Source: an uncultured Clostridia bacterium
GTDB lineage: Bacteria; Bacillota; Clostridia; TANB77; CAG-508
DNA length: 52,525 bases
Direction: 5' to 3'
Assembly (NCBI GenBank): GCA_944387525.1
Contig: CALXFF010000008.1
Coordinates: 1-52,525 of the forward strand
In this document: positions 36,089 to 44,934 of the stretch, piece by piece
How the letters are laid out: every line of letters starts with the position of its first letter
How positions within the stretch are numbered: the first letter of the stretch is position 1
Notes under the pieces: model-generated
Told to the model about the DNA's origin: nothing
Databases searched by the model: none
The model's input: the letters and a program-made list of their open reading frames with translations, nothing else
Translations under genes and position numbers: made by a program

Positions 36089-36799
36089 ATGCGTAAAAAG
36101 AAAATTTGTATAATAATTATTTGTATTTTAACTTTTATTATATTAACTTGTTCATTACTTATGTTTTTAAATAAAAAAGATATTGAAATTGAAACAGCCT
36201 CTATTGAAGATAATAAACAAGAGGAAGAAAATATTATTGATGAAAATATAGTAAATAATGAAATTTTAGAAAATAATGTAGTAGAAAATACAGTTACAGA
36301 AAATACTTCTATTGCTAAAACACCTCAAACTGAAATTTCTGGTATTAAGGAAGATACGAAACCTACTACAACAAACTCTAATCCAAAGAATTCACAAAGT
36401 AAGAATAGTAAAAGTAAAACATCAAGTTTATCAAAAACAGAAACACAAAGTAAACCACAAGTTATAACAAATCAAAAAACGGAAGAAAATAGTCAAATAG
36501 TAACTAAAGAAGAAACTGCTCCTGCAGTATCAGAAACAAATGTAGAAAAATATGTAAGAAATGATGTAATGATTAGTAAAATAAAACAAACTATTGAAAA
36601 TAACGCAACAGAAGATATGAAAAAATTTGGATATAATGTTGTTGTAGATTCTTCTATCAAATCAAGAACAAATCAATTTACTTTTGCAGAAAATAGAGTG
36701 ATAAATGCTATTAGATTAAAATTCGGTACAATAAGAATCTACGCAGAAGATTACTATTACAACGGTGAGCTAATCATGACAGAATGTTACATATTATAA
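36089..36799 (+). CDS. Membrane-anchored hypothetical protein with low-complexity linker
   Basis: The ATG at 36089 follows AAAGGGTGA. 236 aa: signal anchor (about 5-25), an Asn/Glu/Thr/Lys-rich linker (about 30-160), and a conserved-looking C-terminal domain (MKKFGYNVVVDSSIK, IRLKFGTIRIYAEDYYYNG). No family recognised. It follows the sortase gene and has its own terminator, so it may be a surface accessory of conjugation. Confidence 0.55.
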   Translation: MRKKKICIIIICILTFIILTCSLLMFLNKKDIEIETASIEDNKQEEENIIDENIVNNEILENNVVENTVTENTSIAKTPQTEISGIKEDTKPTTTNSNPKNSQSKNSKSKTSSLSKTETQSKPQVITNQKTEENSQIVTKEETAPAVSETNVEKYVRNDVMISKIKQTIENNATEDMKKFGYNVVVDSSIKSRTNQFTFAENRVINAIRLKFGTIRIYAEDYYYNGELIMTECYIL

Positions 36800-36801
36800 T
36801 T

Positions 36802-36828
36802 AAAGCACTTTTAGTGGTGCTTTTTTTA
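36802..36828 (+). terminator. Terminator between the transfer operon and adhesin gene
   Basis: AAAGCACT/AGTGgTGCTTT stem with short loop and TTTTTTT. Confidence 0.85.
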
Positions 36829-36891
36829 TATAAAATATAGTGTTTTCTTCTATTTATTTGACCTTCAAATTTATAATAGGAGGAAATTTTT

Positions 36892-39456
36892 ATGGTAAAA
36901 GAATATACAAAAAAAAGTATAGCAATTTTGCTAGTATTATTAAGTTTATTATCAGTTTTTTCAAATGTATTTGCTGCAACACCAGTGAGTTCAGCACTTA
37001 TAAAAAATGGTGGGGACTGTGGTTATCATTTGCAATACTGGACAGGTAGTGGCTGGAGCTTTGTAAAAACAACATATGTATACTACGAACAAGGAGGAAA
37101 TCAATATCCAGCTTATTGTATGCAACCAGATTTACCAGGTGTTGGAGAGAGTAGTGAATACAATGTTAGTGTAGATGATGTTGTAAATGATGTTCGTTTA
37201 TGGAGAGTCGCTATAAATGGATATCCATATCAAACACCTCAATCAATGGGACTTGAAAATCAATACGACGCTTTCGTTGCAACTAAACAAGCAGTATATA
37301 GAGTATTGGATGGTAGAGATCCAAATACATTCTATAATGGTGCAGATAGCAGAGGACAAGCTATTAAAAATGCTATTATCAATTTAGTAAACATTGGTAG
37401 AAATGGCTCACAAACACCAATGAATACAGATGTTACAACAAATAAAGTCGGTGGATTTGTAGAAGATGGAGATTATTATTCTCAGGAATATTCTATATCT
37501 AGTCCAGTAGAAACATCTGAATACACAATTACAGCAGTACAAGGACTTCCAGATGGATATCAAATTACTAATATGTCAAATAATTCACAAAACACATTTA
37601 GTGGAAGTGAACACTTTAAAGTAAGAGTTCCAAAAACAGCTTTATCTAGTGATATAAATGCAACTATTGTACTACAAGCAAAATGTAAGACATATCCAGT
37701 ATTTTATGGAAAAACAACTGTCCAAGGAACTCAAGACTATTTATTGACATATGATCCGTTTGGAGATGTTGCTGGTCGTGCTGACTTAAATGTAAAAACC
37801 AACACAGGAAAAATTAAAATAATCAAAAATGATGTAGATACAAACCAGCCAATCCAAGGAGTTACATTCCAATTAACAAAACAAGATGGCACAGTTATAG
37901 CAAATGCTACAACTAATGAAAATGGTGAAGCTACATTCCCTAACTTATATCAAGGAACTTATGTATTAAAGGAAATCGCTACAAATGATAACTATATCTT
38001 ATCTGATGCACAATTTGATGTAAATGTAGAGTTTGATAAAACTACTACAAAAACTATCACTAACGAACATAAAAAAGGTGATTTAACAGTATATAAAGTA
38101 GATAAAGACAATAATAAAATCGCTTTAGGTGGTGTTATATTTGACTTGTATAGTGAAGAATTTGGTAAGGTTATAGGTACTTATACAACAGATGAAAATG
38201 GGGAAATCCATGTAAAAAACTTAAGAACAGGAAACTATAAATGGATAGAGAAAGAAACAAACAAATGGTATAATTTAGCTGAAGATACTACAACAGAAGT
38301 TGTATGGGATAAAGATACAGCTAATACTATTGAAAATGAACTTAAAAAGGGACAAATTCATGTAATTAAGATTGATAAAGACAATAATGAGGTCAAATTG
38401 GAAGGAGTCGAGTTTGAAGTATTAGATGAAAATGGAAATGTCCTTGAAAAAATCGTTACAGATGAAAATGGTGAGGCTTTAACTAAAAGATATCCTATTC
38501 GTGATTTTAATAAATTAACATTAAGAGAAGTAAAAACACAAGAGGACTATGTATTAAGTCAAGAACCTCAAACAATTGAACTTACAGAAGATGAAATTAC
38601 AAATGTTACATTTGAAAATGAAAAAATTAAAGGATTTGTTGAAATTACAAAAGTAGATTCAAAAGATGAAAATAAAAAACTAGAAGGTGCTAAATTTGGA
38701 CTTTACAATGAAAATGATGAACTTATTGATACACTTACTACAGATGAAAATGGAAAAGCTACAAGTGATGAATTAGTAAAAGGAAAATATTATCTTAAAG
38801 AACTTGATACTGGCTCTGTTTATTACTTATTAAATCAAGATACTTTTGAGTTTGAAATAGTAAATAATGGAGAAACCGTACCTGTAACTATCAAAAATGA
38901 AGGAACTGATATCGAAGTGGATGTAGACAAAGAAGGTACAGCAGAAATCAAACCAGGAGAAAAAGTTGATTATACTTTTAGTAATGTTGCAAACAACTCT
39001 AATGTATATTTAGATAATTTCAAATGGTATGATTACATACCAACAGATTATATAAGACTTCAAACTATGACAACAGGTACATGGAATCAAGATTTAAAAT
39101 ATGATGTTTATTACAAAACAAATAAGTCAGAAGATTATAAATTATTCCAAGAAGATTTAAGTACAACTGAAAATCACGACTTAGACTTTTCAACAGTTGA
39201 CTTATCTGATGGTGAATATATTGTTGAAACAATGTTTGATTTTGGAAAAGTAGAAAAAGGATTTAGAGAAGTAACTTCTCCAACTATGCAATGTCAATCA
39301 TTAGATACATTACAAGATGGGGACAAGTTTACAAATACTACTAAAACAGTAGGTGTTTACTATGGTGTAACAGCCGAAGCAAATAGCGATTGGACTACAA
39401 TTACACATATACCTGAAAAACCTACTTGTCAAGCATTACCTCGTACAGGTAAATAA
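36892..39456 (+). CDS. Thioester-domain SpaA/Cna-B-type adhesin ending at LPRTGK
   Basis: 854 aa after AGGAGGAAATTTTT. Signal peptide (about 1-29), then an N-terminal domain with YCMQPDLPG and TKQAVYRVL, the Cys and Gln that could form an internal thioester as in TED adhesins. Four prealbumin-like Cna-B repeats follow (about 305-680; GEATFPNLYQGTYVLKEI, GEIHVKNLRTGNYKWIEKE, GKATSDELVKGKYYLKEL), with Lys/Glu positions fit for isopeptide bonds, then a further domain. The protein stops immediately after LPRTGK with no hydrophobic anchor or charged tail, so sortase processing would be unusual. It is a probable surface attachment protein promoting mating contacts. Confidence 0.85.
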   Translation: MVKEYTKKSIAILLVLLSLLSVFSNVFAATPVSSALIKNGGDCGYHLQYWTGSGWSFVKTTYVYYEQGGNQYPAYCMQPDLPGVGESSEYNVSVDDVVNDVRLWRVAINGYPYQTPQSMGLENQYDAFVATKQAVYRVLDGRDPNTFYNGADSRGQAIKNAIINLVNIGRNGSQTPMNTDVTTNKVGGFVEDGDYYSQEYSISSPVETSEYTITAVQGLPDGYQITNMSNNSQNTFSGSEHFKVRVPKTALSSDINATIVLQAKCKTYPVFYGKTTVQGTQDYLLTYDPFGDVAGRADLNVKTNTGKIKIIKNDVDTNQPIQGVTFQLTKQDGTVIANATTNENGEATFPNLYQGTYVLKEIATNDNYILSDAQFDVNVEFDKTTTKTITNEHKKGDLTVYKVDKDNNKIALGGVIFDLYSEEFGKVIGTYTTDENGEIHVKNLRTGNYKWIEKETNKWYNLAEDTTTEVVWDKDTANTIENELKKGQIHVIKIDKDNNEVKLEGVEFEVLDENGNVLEKIVTDENGEALTKRYPIRDFNKLTLREVKTQEDYVLSQEPQTIELTEDEITNVTFENEKIKGFVEITKVDSKDENKKLEGAKFGLYNENDELIDTLTTDENGKATSDELVKGKYYLKELDTGSVYYLLNQDTFEFEIVNNGETVPVTIKNEGTDIEVDVDKEGTAEIKPGEKVDYTFSNVANNSNVYLDNFKWYDYIPTDYIRLQTMTTGTWNQDLKYDVYYKTNKSEDYKLFQEDLSTTENHDLDFSTVDLSDGEYIVETMFDFGKVEKGFREVTSPTMQCQSLDTLQDGDKFTNTTKTVGVYYGVTAEANSDWTTITHIPEKPTCQALPRTGK

Positions 39457-39472
39457 TTTTAGTTAGTTATTC

Positions 39473-39507
39473 CCTATAAAATTGCCCTTCAAAAATAAAT
39501 TTATAGG
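39473..39507 (+). promoter_or_regulatory. Leader hairpin of spoVG with TTGCCCT motif
   Basis: CCTATAAA (39473-39480) pairs with TTTATAGG (39500-39507), which runs into the AGGAGG ribosome site. TTGCCCT lies in the loop. Confidence 0.6.
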
Positions 39508-39519
39508 AGGAAAATGTGT

Positions 39520-39792
39520 ATGGATATTACAAATGTTAAAATTTATAAATCAAGACAAGGAGGACCTGTTTTGGCCTATGCAAATGTTATATTAGACAGG
39601 CAATTTATTATCAGAGGAATTACACTTATTGAAAAAGATGGTAGAAGATTTATTTCAATGCCATCAAGGAGAGTAAGAAATGGAGAAAGGCATTTTAGAG
39701 ATACTGCTCACCCATTAAATCAAGAGGTTAGAGAAGAATTAACAGATGCAATATTTGATGCTTATGAAGAATTTTTAAAAGCAGAAAAATAA
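39520..39792 (+). CDS. spoVG: SpoVG family protein
   Basis: 90 aa from the ATG at 39520, which has better spacing from AGGAGG than the ATG at 39514. Motifs DITNVKIYKSRQG, PVLAYANVILDRQFIIRGI, FISMPSRRV and FRDTAHPLNQEVREEL match SpoVG, a small nucleic-acid-binding regulator. Copies are common on Gram-positive mobile elements, where the role is not settled. Confidence 0.9.
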   Translation: MDITNVKIYKSRQGGPVLAYANVILDRQFIIRGITLIEKDGRRFISMPSRRVRNGERHFRDTAHPLNQEVREELTDAIFDAYEEFLKAEK

Positions 39793-39797
39793 TATTA

Positions 39798-39851
39798 GTT
39801 TTCCTATATTTGCCCTTTTATTTTTATACTACTAATGAAAGGACTTTTTTT
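39798..39851 (+). promoter_or_regulatory. Fourth TTGCCCT leader, before the RusA-like gene
   Basis: TTTCCTATATTTGCCCTTTT is followed by GAAAGGA, the ribosome site. Pairing to the ribosome site is weaker here than in the other three leaders, but the primary motif is conserved. Confidence 0.45.
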
Positions 39852-40439
39852 ATGATTATAAATGAAAAGATGAATAAACAATTAAGAGTTTTAAATAACC
39901 AAATAGAAAACACAATAAAAAGCAATAGTTTAACCGATATGCAAATAGAAAGTTTTTTATTAAATTTTGAAAAAGTAAGATACAATTTATTAGCTGAAAT
40001 AAAAGAATATAATAAAAATACCCAGTTTGAATATGAAAAAATTAAAACTATTGATGATAATTATAAGGCTGAATTAAAAGATAATATATTAAAAATATAT
40101 GTACCTGAAACACTACCAAGTTTTAAAAATCTAAAAACACACACTTATAAAAGAATATTATTAAATGTCGCAGAAACTACAAAGGAATTTAAAGGACTAT
40201 TTACAAATGAAGTATTTATATACATAAAAGTATGCGACAATATAGAAGGTTGGGACATAGATAATAAATATGTAAAACCTATTGCAGATGCTTTAATTTC
40301 AAGTGGTGTTATTGAAGATGATAATATATCTAAAATGTTTTATTGCTGTAAAGGTGAATTTTCTGAAATACCACACACAATAGTCTATGTATTAGATAGC
40401 AAAAAAGTAGGGCAATTTTTGAAAAAAGTAGAATGCTAA
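39852..40439 (+). CDS. RusA-like endonuclease domain protein
   Basis: The ATG at 39852 follows GAAAGGACTTTTTTT. 195 aa: helical N-terminus (about 1-75), then a domain with VFIYIKVCDN and WDIDNKYVKPIADALISSGV followed by EDDN. This is the D-x-D-N...DAL...DD pattern of RusA-type Holliday junction resolvases. It could process junctions of the replicating or excising element. The longer open frame upstream is the leader. Confidence 0.65.
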   Translation: MIINEKMNKQLRVLNNQIENTIKSNSLTDMQIESFLLNFEKVRYNLLAEIKEYNKNTQFEYEKIKTIDDNYKAELKDNILKIYVPETLPSFKNLKTHTYKRILLNVAETTKEFKGLFTNEVFIYIKVCDNIEGWDIDNKYVKPIADALISSGVIEDDNISKMFYCCKGEFSEIPHTIVYVLDSKKVGQFLKKVEC

Positions 40440-40542
40440 AAATATGGTTTTTTGAAAGAAAAATTTTTTGATTTTTGCGACAGTTTAAAATTTTTAAAAT
40501 TCTTTTAAATCAAGGCTTTTTAAAAATTAGTTCCCTATTTAT

Positions 40543-40605
40543 TTTGGTGGTGGTAAGGGTGTGTAAGCGAAGCTGGAGCACCACTTCCCTTAAAGTAAGA
40601 CACAT
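40543..40605 (+). other. GC-richer structured non-coding block, oriT or ncRNA candidate
   Basis: The gap 40440-40641 has no ORF. Within it a stretch with TAAGGG...CCCTTA arms encloses GTGTAAGCGAAGCTGGAGCA. It is markedly less AT-rich than its surroundings. A conserved structured stretch in an element gap fits an origin of transfer or a small RNA; no relaxase gene is visible to support oriT. Confidence 0.4.
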
Positions 40606-40641
40606 AAAAAATTTAATTTGTTTTATTAGGAGGTGAAGTTT

Positions 40642-41559
40642 TTGAATAATTTTCCAAATGGAGATGAAGAAATATCCTTAATAAAATTTATATCAAAATA
40701 TCAATATTTAGATGTAAAAGATACTAAGTATTTTTTTAATTCACAGAAGTACTACAAAAAAAGAATTAGTAATTTAGTTGCTAAAAAATATTTAAAAAAG
40801 TATAATTCTCATCAGCTTGTTTTAGATAAATTAGGAATCGAATTTGCTAGACTATTTAATTTTACATACAATAAATTAAATAGAAATAGAAAATATCTAC
40901 CAAGATTACTTTACATTAGTCATTTAGCAGCTTTTTATAATAAAAGCAATACTGTAAATTTCGTTCCTTCATTTGATATGAAAGATAAGCAAGAATTTAC
41001 GATTACATCAAGAAAATTTATTGGTATTTTAGAGATAAATGGCATAGAATATTTAACATATCACATAACAGAAGAACACGATAATAAATACATAAGATTA
41101 ATTATATATGATATACAAAAAGAAAAGAGATTTAAAAATATACTTATTTTAACAAATGATGAAAGTAGAATAAAAACAAATGATTTTACATTTGGAATGA
41201 ATCAAGTATTAGTTGTAAAAGACACACAAGAAAATAGAAAAAAATTAAAATACTTACATAGTATTGATTGGTACAATGTAATAAAAAAACAATACAAAAG
41301 GTTTAACATATATTTATCTGATTATAGTTTTTGTGAATATACAGATTATAAAAGTAAATATATTAACACCTTTTATTTTTTTGATACAGAAAAAATAAAT
41401 AGAATTAAATATTTTTTGAAAGAAAACAAAGATAAAAATGCTGATATTGTATGTACTTCACAATTAAAAGAAAGGTTAGAAAAAGAACTTCCAAACTGTA
41501 ATTATAATATTATAGATTTGGAACAATATATTGACAAAGAGCCTTTCTATTATGATTAA
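40642..41559 (+). CDS. Winged-helix replication-relaxation-like protein
   Basis: TTG start at 40642 with AGGAGG 8 nt upstream. 305 aa. The N-terminal 80 residues look like a winged helix (LIKFISKYQYLDVKD, KKRISNLVAKKYLKK), as in the replication-relaxation family of Gram-positive elements. The rest is a mixed alpha/beta domain without recognisable motifs. The stop overlaps the VirD4-like ATG. Likely a transfer or replication regulator. Confidence 0.55.
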   Translation: MNNFPNGDEEISLIKFISKYQYLDVKDTKYFFNSQKYYKKRISNLVAKKYLKKYNSHQLVLDKLGIEFARLFNFTYNKLNRNRKYLPRLLYISHLAAFYNKSNTVNFVPSFDMKDKQEFTITSRKFIGILEINGIEYLTYHITEEHDNKYIRLIIYDIQKEKRFKNILILTNDESRIKTNDFTFGMNQVLVVKDTQENRKKLKYLHSIDWYNVIKKQYKRFNIYLSDYSFCEYTDYKSKYINTFYFFDTEKINRIKYFLKENKDKNADIVCTSQLKERLEKELPNCNYNIIDLEQYIDKEPFYYD

Positions 41560-43284
41560 AAAGGTTATATTTTATATATTTTTATTTTTGTTTTTAATTA
41601 TAAATATTGTTATTATTTTAAATGTAAAAAATTATATAGAAATTTTAAATATATGTTTTAATAAAAATATTATAATGACTAATAAATTATATGTCGTTAT
41701 TTGCATTGTAATTGCTCTTATTTGCATTTTTATTATATCAGATATATTACTTGTTGTCTTTAAAAAGAAAGATGAAAATAAAGGCATTAAATTTAAAACA
41801 GAAGATGGTACTTATGGCACAGCTAGTTGGATGACTGAAAATGAAATGAAAACAATTCTGGGAGTTGGTGATATGCCTGGCATTATTTTAGGAAAATATA
41901 ATAATGAAATAGTAAAATTGCCATTTAACAGTTATTTTAATAAAAATATCTGTGTTTTTGGTAGTTCCGGCAGTATGAAAACTACTGCATTTTTACTTAC
42001 AAATTTATTAGAATTGTCTAAGTACAGAAAATCAATTATTGTAACTGATCCAAAGGCTGAAATTTACAGAACTACTTCAAGTTACTTTAAGAGTATAAAT
42101 TATACTGTAAGAGTTTTAAATTTAAAAGATATGAGGCATAGTGATAGGTGGAATCCTCTTGCTGAAAATGAGAATATCAATGATGTTCAAATGAGTGCAA
42201 ATACTATTATTATGAATACACAAAAGAAAAATGGAAAGGATGAATTCTGGCCTCGTGCAGAGGAAAATCTTTTGAAAGCCTTTGAATTTTATTTTTTACA
42301 AATACTTGTCGACCAAAATAATTTAACAAATATATATAAAAAAGTTGCTGGTGGTGATTTAGGGGAAATAGATAGTATGTTTAAAGGACTTCCAAATGAA
42401 AACCCAGCAAAAATGAGTTACAATATATTTGCATCAGGTAGTGATACTATAAAAGCAAGTGTTATTACTGGACTTGGTACTCGTTTGCAAACATTTCAAA
42501 ATGAAGATTTACAACAATTAACCTCTACAAGTGATATAGATTTAACACTTCCAGGAAAAGAACCTTGCATATATTACATTGTAACTGATGATATGAATGG
42601 AGCTTATGATTTTCTAAGTTCTCTTTTTTATGCCTTTTTATTTATAAAACTTGTAAGGTATGCAGATTCAAGACCAAATGGTAGATGTGATGTAGATGTT
42701 TTTTGCTTTTTAGATGAGTTCGCAAATATACGGTCAAATTCCAGAATTTAATAAGAAGATTAGCACAGTTAGAAGTAGACGGCATACGGGCTAATTCCAA
42801 TAACCCAAAATAAACGGACAACTCGACAGCCGTTATCCTAATAAAATGTCTGATGAGATAATTGGTAACTGTGATACAACTTTAGGATTAGGTACAACAG
42901 ATACTTTAACGGCACGGATTTTTTTGTGATTTGATAGGTGTTTCAACAGCTGAAACTTCTTCAATTAGAAAATCTAACTCAATAGAAGGAGAGTTTTTAG
43001 AATATGGAGATAAAAACACTACTGTATTACAAAGAAATCTATTAAATAAAGATGAAATATTAAGATTACCTACAAATAAGCTAATTGCTATTTTAAGAGG
43101 AAATAAACCACTCCTATTAGATAAGATGAGATATACAGAACACCCACTTTCTAAAAAATTAAAAGATAGTTCAATTTATGATTATAAGCCTGAATGGACT
43201 AGAAATAATAACATAGAAGATATACCAAAGAAAATACCTAAAAAAACTACTAAAAAAAGGAAAAGAAGTTTTGATAATTTTTAA
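41552..43284 (+). CDS. VirD4/TraG coupling protein; five +1 shifts at CGG
   Basis: The ATG at 41552 overlaps the upstream stop. Two N-terminal membrane helices precede Walker A (CVFGSSGSMKTTAFL), SIIVTDPKAEIYR, WPRAEENLLKAFEF and Walker B FCFLDEFANI. Five in-frame CGG codons (42731, 42780, 42787, 42815, 42915) break the frame within 185 bp. Skipping each C gives ANIGQIPEFNKKI, VRSRGIGLIPITQNKGQLD, TLTAGFFCDLIG, the expected TraG sequence, and a whole 575-codon gene. It recruits the relaxosome to the channel. Codons outside these sites show no other damage. The C-terminus is a lysine-rich tail. Confidence 0.87.
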
Positions 43285-43330
43285 GTATTTACCTAAAGTG
43301 GTAAGTGCTTTTTTAATTGGAGGTGAAAAA

Positions 43331-44125
43331 TTGGAGAACCTAACAACAAAAGAAATCCTAAGAAGCAAAGAAGAAAAACACATTTTAACTGGCAAAATTT
43401 CTGGAATAGAAGATGAATATTATAAATTAAAAGGCGAAAACATATCATGTGCAATAGTTTGGTATGGAGAAATTAAAGTTTTAATTCCAAGTACCCACTT
43501 AGGCATAGAAAAAATAAATAAATCAGTAATTAGAGGAATGTTGGGTGCAGAAATTGACTTTATTGTTATAGCATATGATGAAACGAGCAATATTGCTATT
43601 GCAAGTAGAAAAGATGCTATGCAATTGCGTTCAAAAATAGAATTACCTAAATTCAAAACAAATGATACTGTAATGGTTAGAATATTAGCAGTAGGAGCAA
43701 AGCATATTATCGTTGATTTATATGGCAAGGAGGTAATTATCAAAGCAGAAAATTTACAACATACATATATAGTAAATTGTAAAGATTATTACTCTGCAGG
43801 TGAGAATTTAAAAGTCAGAATTAAGAATATAGATATTGAAAATAATATATTTGAATTATCTGCAAAAGATTTTACAGAAAATCCATTTAAAAATATAAGA
43901 AAATATATTGTCGAAGGTGGAGAATATACTGGTAAAGTAATAGCATTTCCAAAGCAAAATAGTGGAATAATAGTACAATTAGATAATTCTAATGTTAGTG
44001 TTCTTGCAAGAGTTCCACCTCGATTTAATACTTATCCACACTTTAAGGATAATGTGTTAATAAGAATCACAGAAATAAAAGAAGATAAGAAGTTAATTTA
44101 CGGTTATCTTATGAGAATTATTTAA
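43331..44125 (+). CDS. S1-domain RNA-binding protein of the element
   Basis: TTG start at 43331, with GGAGGTG 5 nt upstream; the longer frame from 43271 overlaps virD4. 264 aa containing at least two S1/OB-like domains (about 20-105 and 110-190; DTVMVRILAVGAKHIIVDLY, YTGKVIAFPKQNSGIIVQLD). S1-repeat proteins of this size occur on Tn1549-like elements. Possible RNA or ssDNA binding. No in-frame CGG. Confidence 0.7.
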   Translation: MENLTTKEILRSKEEKHILTGKISGIEDEYYKLKGENISCAIVWYGEIKVLIPSTHLGIEKINKSVIRGMLGAEIDFIVIAYDETSNIAIASRKDAMQLRSKIELPKFKTNDTVMVRILAVGAKHIIVDLYGKEVIIKAENLQHTYIVNCKDYYSAGENLKVRIKNIDIENNIFELSAKDFTENPFKNIRKYIVEGGEYTGKVIAFPKQNSGIIVQLDNSNVSVLARVPPRFNTYPHFKDNVLIRITEIKEDKKLIYGYLMRII

Positions 44126-44135
44126 TAAAAAGAAG

Positions 44136-44639
44136 GTGATTAAAATAAAAGAAAAAGATACAAAAGTTATAAATTTTTTACAAGATTTTGGCTCTGCTAA
44201 ATTAGAACACTTACAAAGATTATTTGATGAATATAATAATAATTTTAAAAACATATTATCAAGTAATGTAATAAGCAAAAAAGGAGATATATTTGTTCAT
44301 AATACACAAAAAATAGATGAAAATATGTTAGTTGCATTAGATATTTTATGCAGATATAAAGGAAGATTTATAACATTTCATAGAAACAATTTTCCAATTT
44401 ATATTACATTTTTAACAAAAGATAATTTACTATATCATATCATTGTGGCTGATGAAGGCAATAAAAATGGAATTATAAAATTAGTTAATTCTCCCCTATA
44501 CCTCCCTAAAGCAGATAGATTAATTTTAGCCTTTCCTGATAGGGAAGATGTAGAGAAAATAACTACTGATATACCATTTTTATATTGTACTTATCCAGAC
44601 CTAGATGTAGTTAATGATGAAATAACAGAAGATGAATAA
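44136..44639 (+). CDS. DUF5697-like element protein
   Basis: About 165 aa. The GTG at 44136 lies inside the apparent ribosome site GAAGG, so initiation may instead use an AUA or AUU a few codons on. N-terminal winged-helix impression (DTKVINFLQDFGSAKLEHLQ), then a mixed domain (LDILCRYKGRFITFHRNNFP, IIVADEGNKNGIIKLVN). It resembles DUF5697 proteins seen next to S1 and TraG genes in conjugative elements. Function unknown. Confidence 0.55.
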   Translation: MIKIKEKDTKVINFLQDFGSAKLEHLQRLFDEYNNNFKNILSSNVISKKGDIFVHNTQKIDENMLVALDILCRYKGRFITFHRNNFPIYITFLTKDNLLYHIIVADEGNKNGIIKLVNSPLYLPKADRLILAFPDREDVEKITTDIPFLYCTYPDLDVVNDEITEDE

Positions 44640-44652
44640 AAAGTAAAATATA

Positions 44653-44799
44653 TTATTTTATAGGTGTAATCTCAGAAGTATCAGCTGGTAATTCAGCTGC
44701 AAATACTTCTGAGGTTGGAATAGCCATACACAATGTTATGACTATTGCTGCAATAATCGCAAGGAGTTTAGTCCGTGATATTTCTAATGCCTTTTTCAT
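44653..44799 (-). CDS. 48-aa secreted peptide precursor
   Basis: The ATG at 44799 follows GGAGGTAAATA. It begins MKKALEIS, then a hydrophobic signal segment (LLAIIAAIVITLCMAI) and an Ala-Glu-Leu-Pro stretch after a likely cleavage site (VFAAE). The mature peptide would be about 12-14 residues, ending TSEITPIK, so a signalling peptide is possible. Codon 9 is CGG (44775-44773) and is apparently read in frame, since skipping its C destroys the signal sequence. It lies just downstream of the sigma/anti-sigma operon. Confidence 0.55.
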   Translation of the reverse strand: MKKALEISRTKLLAIIAAIVITLCMAIPTSEVFAAELPADTSEITPIK

Positions 44800-44836
44800 T
44801 ATTTACCTCCACTACTGTGGTGTTTTTAACTTTGAG

Positions 44837-44861
44837 CTAAAAAGATAATATATCTTTTTAG
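44837..44861. repeat. Perfect 11-bp inverted repeat between anti-sigma gene and small peptide gene
   Basis: CTAAAAAGATA/TATCTTTTTAG with a 3-nt centre. It could end the sigma/anti-sigma transcript or serve as an operator for the peptide gene. Confidence 0.55.
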
Positions 44862-44934
44862 ATTCTATAAAATAGAACAAAATTATTATACAAGATGTAT
44901 ATATATTTATTTTAAAAAAAGGAAAAAAAGGAAA

